Source: Chitinophagales bacterium (GTDB lineage: Bacteria > Bacteroidota > Bacteroidia > Chitinophagales > Chitinophagaceae). From it: a stretch of 64,000 nt of DNA. A program made the position numbers and the translations under genes. Shown one piece after another: positions 61,181 to 64,000 of the stretch. A model generated the notes under the pieces. It was not told the DNA's origin and did not search any database. It saw only the letters and a program-made list of their open reading frames with translations. The stretch is taken from positions 124,001 to 188,000 of the forward strand of contig JAFLBN010000008.1 of the NCBI GenBank assembly GCA_017303395.1. Reading direction: 5' to 3'. Every line of letters starts with the position of its first letter. Positions within the stretch are counted from its first letter, which is position 1.

Positions 61181-64000
61181 ATGTCAACAGGAACAAAAAC
61201 ACCAAGGTTACTGGCAGCGGCCAAAGAATTCAACATCGGTAAAGATACCCTTGTTGAATATCTGACAGGCAAAGGCTTTGAGATAAATGCCAGCAACCCG
61301 AACACCAAACTTACAGAGCAGATGTACGACTCTCTGCAGGCAGAGTTTGCGCAAGACAAAGCTGCCAAACGCAAGAGCGACGAGATTGCACTGCCTAAGG
61401 GTTCTCTGGGCGATGCCAAGAAGCCTAAAGAAGAGGTGGTTGCCAAAGAGAAGAAAGTAGCGGAAGAGCCTGCACCAAAGGTGGAAGAGAAAAAGGTTGA
61501 AGAAAAACCTGCACCTGTACCTGAACCGGTAGCGGAAGCACCGAAAGAAGAGGTGAAGCCTGTAGTGGTAGAAGCGCCCGCGCCAAAACCTGAACCGGTA
61601 GCGGAAGCACCGAAAGAAGAGGTGAAACCTGTAGTGGCGGAAACGCCAAAAGCAGCACCTGTTGCAGAAACACCTGCAGCAGAAGAGCCTGCACATATAG
61701 AGGTAAAAGCACCTAAACTGGGTGGTCCGAACATATTGGGTAAAATCAACCTCGATGAACTGAACCAATCTTCAAGGCCTAAAAAAGGTACGAAGAAGAA
61801 AGAGGAGGCAGAAGAGGTGAAACCTGCAGAGGCAGCAGCACCGCAGGAAGAAGTGGTTGAAAAACCTAAGAAAGCTAAGCCTGTAGAGGAAAAACCTGCA
61901 CCGGTTGCAGAAGAACCAGTACAAGCACCTGCGCCTGCACCAACGCCAACGCCTGCACCTGTAGCTCCTGAAGAAGATGAGAAGCCAGAGCATATTGAAA
62001 TGAAGGCTCCTAAACTGGAAGGCCCGAAAATCATAGGCAGGATAGAGCTTCCTGTTTCTCAGCCGGGTGGCAGCAGAGACAGTAAGGAAAAACGCAATCG
62101 TAAGCGTATTCCGGTTCAGAAAAAGCCTGAAACATTTAACCCGAACGATCCGCAAAGCCGTGGCCAGCAAGGTGGTGGTCAGCAACAGGGTGGCGGCGAT
62201 CGTAACAATAATAATAACCGTGGTGGTGGCCAGCAAGGTGGCAACCGCGGTCCGGGTGGTTTCAACCAAAACCGTGGTGGTGGCGGCCAGCAAGGCGGCA
62301 ACCGTGGCGGTGGTGGTGGATTCAACCAAAACCGTGGTGGTGGCCAGCAAGGTGGTGGCGACCGCAGAAGACAAGACAGAAATGCACCGGTATCTGCACA
62401 GCAACAAGAAATTGATGCTAAAGCAATACAGGAAAAAATACGCCAGACACAGGCAAAACTTGCAGGCGGTACACGCGGCAAGAACATGAAGTCTAAATAT
62501 CGCCGTAACAAGCGTGAAGAAATGGCTGAAAAACGTGCGGCTGCCGAAGATAATCAGGCAGGCAACGTAATACAGGTAACTGAATTTATCTCTGTAAGTG
62601 AGCTGGCAAGCCTGCTGGACGTAAGCTTTGCAGAAGTAATCAGCAAATGTATGAGCCTCGGTATTATGGTGTCTATCAACCAACGTCTGGATGCAGAGGT
62701 GATAGAACTGGTATCAAGCGAATTTGGTTATGATGTAGAGTTTATCAATCTGGAACAAGAAGCTGATATCGAAGAAGACGATACAGACGATCCGGAAGAT
62801 ATGCTGCCACGTGCACCGATTGTTACCATCATGGGTCACGTCGATCACGGTAAAACATCATTGCTTGACTATATCCGCGAAGCGAATGTGGTAGCGGGTG
62901 AAGCAGGTGGTATCACACAGCACATTGGTGCATATCAGGTAACAACGAAAGATGGTAAGAAAATTACTTTCCTAGATACACCCGGTCACGAAGCGTTTAC
63001 CGCGATGCGTGCGCGTGGTGCCAAAGTTGCCGACGTTGCAGTTATCGTAGTTGCTGCGGATGATGCTATCATGCCTCAGACAAAAGAAGCGATATCGCAC
63101 GCACAGGCTGCAAACCTGCCGATGGTATTTGCCATCAACAAAATAGATAAAGACGGTGCCAACCCTGAAAAAATCAAGGAGCAACTGGCACAGATGAATA
63201 TATTGGTAGAAGACTGGGGTGGTAAATTCCAAAGCCAGGAAATATCTGCCAAGAAAGGTATCAACATAGACCTGCTGCTGGAGAAAATATTGCTGGAAGC
63301 AGAATTGCTGGAAGTAAAAGCTAATCCGGACAGGTTTGCAACAGGTAGCGTTATCGAGGCATCGCTGGATAAAGGCCGTGGTTATCAGTCTACCATCCTT
63401 GTACAAAACGGTACACTGGAACAAGGTGATATGATAGTGTGCGGACAGCACTTCGGTAAAATTAAAGCCATGTTCAACGAACGCGGACAGCGTGTTGAAA
63501 AAGCAGGACCATCTACACCTGTACAGGTACTGGGTCTGAATGGTGCGCCGCAAGCGGGTGAGAAATTCAAAGTTTACGAAGACGAAAACGAAGCAAAAGA
63601 AATAGCCAACCACCGTGCACAAATCCTGCGTGAGCAAGGTATACGTGCCCGCAAGCACATCACGCTCGATGAAATCGGCCGTCGTCTTGCACTGGGTAAC
63701 TTTAAAGAACTGGCGCTTATCATCAAAGGTGACTTCGATGGTTCTGTAGAGGCGTTGAGCGATTCATTGCAGAAACTCTCTACTGCAGAGGTAGCGGTAA
63801 ACATCGTACACAAAGGTGTAGGTCAGATTACAGAAAGCGACGTATTGCTCGCAACTGCATCAGACGCCATCATCCTCGGCTTCCAGGTTCGTCCTTCACT
63901 GCAAACATCAAAACTTGCAGAACAGGAAAATATCGAGATACGTTACTACTCCATCATCTACGATGCGATTGACGAAATCAAGAGCGCGATGGAAGGTCTT
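61181..64000 (+). CDS. infB: Translation initiation factor IF-2 (3' end beyond window)
   Basis: 940 codons are visible from the ATG at 61181; the frame is still open at the window edge, with the end of domain IV missing. IF2 brings initiator tRNA to the 30S subunit and promotes subunit joining. The order is: an IF2_N-type helix domain ([22 protein letters not shown]), a long Pro/Glu/Lys/Ala-rich linker with a tandem repeat, a Gly/Asn/Arg/Gln-rich segment (about 347-395), a second IF2_N domain ([16 protein letters not shown]), then the G domain: G1 GHVDHGKT at 552-559, G2 GGITQHIG, G3 DTPGHEAF, G4 NKID, G5 SAKKG. Domains II and III follow. It is 133 bp after nusA. Confidence 0.97.
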   Translation, partial: MSTGTKTPRLLAAAKEFNIGKDTLVEYLTGKGFEINASNPNTKLTEQMYDSLQAEFAQDKAAKRKSDEIALPKGSLGDAKKPKEEVVAKEKKVAEEPAPKVEEKKVEEKPAPVPEPVAEAPKEEVKPVVVEAPAPKPEPVAEAPKEEVKPVVAETPKAAPVAETPAAEEPAHIEVKAPKLGGPNILGKINLDELNQSSRPKKGTKKKEEAEEVKPAEAAAPQEEVVEKPKKAKPVEEKPAPVAEEPVQAPAPAPTPTPAPVAPEEDEKPEHIEMKAPKLEGPKIIGRIELPVSQPGGSRDSKEKRNRKRIPVQKKPETFNPNDPQSRGQQGGGQQQGGGDRNNNNNRGGGQQGGNRGPGGFNQNRGGGGQQGGNRGGGGGFNQNRGGGQQGGGDRRRQDRNAPVSAQQQEIDAKAIQEKIRQTQAKLAGGTRGKNMKSKYRRNKREEMAEKRAAAEDNQAGNVIQVTEFISVSELASLLDVSFAEVISKCMSLGIMVSINQRLDAEVIELVSSEFGYDVEFINLEQEADIEEDDTDDPEDMLPRAPIVTIMGHVDHGKTSLLDYIREANVVAGEAGGITQHIGAYQVTTKDGKKITFLDTPGHEAFTAMRARGAKVADVAVIVVAADDAIMPQTKEAISHAQAANLPMVFAINKIDKDGANPEKIKEQLAQMNILVEDWGGKFQSQEISAKKGINIDLLLEKILLEAELLEVKANPDRFATGSVIEASLDKGRGYQSTILVQNGTLEQGDMIVCGQHFGKIKAMFNERGQRVEKAGPSTPVQVLGLNGAPQAGEKFKVYEDENEAKEIANHRAQILREQGIRARKHITLDEIGRRLALGNFKELALIIKGDFDGSVEALSDSLQKLSTAEVAVNIVHKGVGQITESDVLLATASDAIILGFQVRPSLQTSKLAEQENIEIRYYSIIYDAIDEIKSAMEGL
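61520..61654 (+). repeat. 69-bp tandem repeat in the infB linker
   Basis: Two copies with a 69-bp period (starting 61520 and 61589), encoding [16 protein letters not shown] twice with few base changes. It is part of the disordered linker and keeps the frame. Confidence 0.75.
62221..62363 (+). repeat. Gly/Asn/Gln/Arg-rich repeats in infB
   Basis: Imperfect repeats of coding for [12 protein letters not shown] and FNQNRGGG units, about three copies, giving an RGG-like low-complexity segment between the two IF2_N domains. Confidence 0.75.

Noticed and set aside
62067..62489. 140-codon plus-strand frame rich in Val, Ala, Lys and Ser
   Set aside because: It is the infB Gly-rich repeat read in another frame.
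61078..62683. Long minus-strand open frames opposite infB (318 and 303 codons)
   Set aside because: They mirror the Pro/Glu/Lys-rich linker and Gly-rich repeat of infB, giving Ser/Gly/Phe- or Leu-rich nonsense with no domain, while the plus strand encodes a complete IF-2.

Overview
The window is a stretch of Bacteroidota chromosome, most probably from Chitinophagaceae or a close relative. The evidence is the promoter style (TTTG, 19-23 bp, then TAnnTTTG), C-terminal type IX secretion (T9SS) sorting domains on giant Ig-repeat proteins, GEVED domains, a HmuY-like lipoprotein, a DUF4369-TlpA thioredoxin, an atpD-atpC pair without the other ATP synthase genes, and a short epsilon subunit. Nothing marks it as plasmid or phage. 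Most of it is housekeeping DNA with islands of surface and secreted proteins.

Layout. 1-9.5 kb: start of a DUF3098-type gene and ftsX (minus); then, mostly on plus, an arginase-fold protein, hflX, an OafA-type acyltransferase, a 413-bp AT-rich gap, a small basic protein, DUF2461 (minus), dxr and rseP. 9.5-17 kb: a tight minus-strand run of two rhomboids (one active, one degenerate), a membrane endonuclease/exonuclease/phosphatase protein, cysS, an MsbA-like ABC exporter and galE. 17-19.7 kb: pyrC coupled to a short MutS-like ATPase. 19.8-33 kb: a Wzi/RemB-like barrel and two collinear paralogous giant T9SS proteins, with a divergent pair between them (a TsdA-like dihaem cytochrome c and an arylsulfotransferase-like protein) whose start codons overlap. 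33-43 kb: GNAT, dctA, a lipoprotein, dipeptidyl peptidase III, then a BlaI/BlaR-type regulatory pair preceded by two small exported proteins that share the BlaR C-terminal module, then lon. 43-54 kb: outer-membrane, thioredoxin, HmuY-like, lysozyme-like and TonB-C proteins, atpD-atpC, a LolC/E-like permease and a FemAB-like transferase. 54-64 kb: grpE-dnaJ, a PqqB-like metallo-hydrolase, an unknown gene beside a CAU-anticodon tRNA, a HAD phosphatase, a small membrane protein, and rimP-nusA-infB (infB runs off the end).

Most convergent gene pairs are separated by perfect or near-perfect hairpins that can terminate on both strands. Several genes carry a TAnnTTTG box ending only 4-8 nt before the start codon, which suggests leaderless transcripts.

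The best candidate for an undescribed system is the four-gene BlaI/BlaR cluster at 37.4-40.5 kb, where the presumed sensor domain of the membrane peptidase recurs in two separately exported proteins. Second is the duplicated adhesin pair flanking the cytochrome/sulfotransferase-like genes. All functional calls come from reading the sequence alone; no database search was run.
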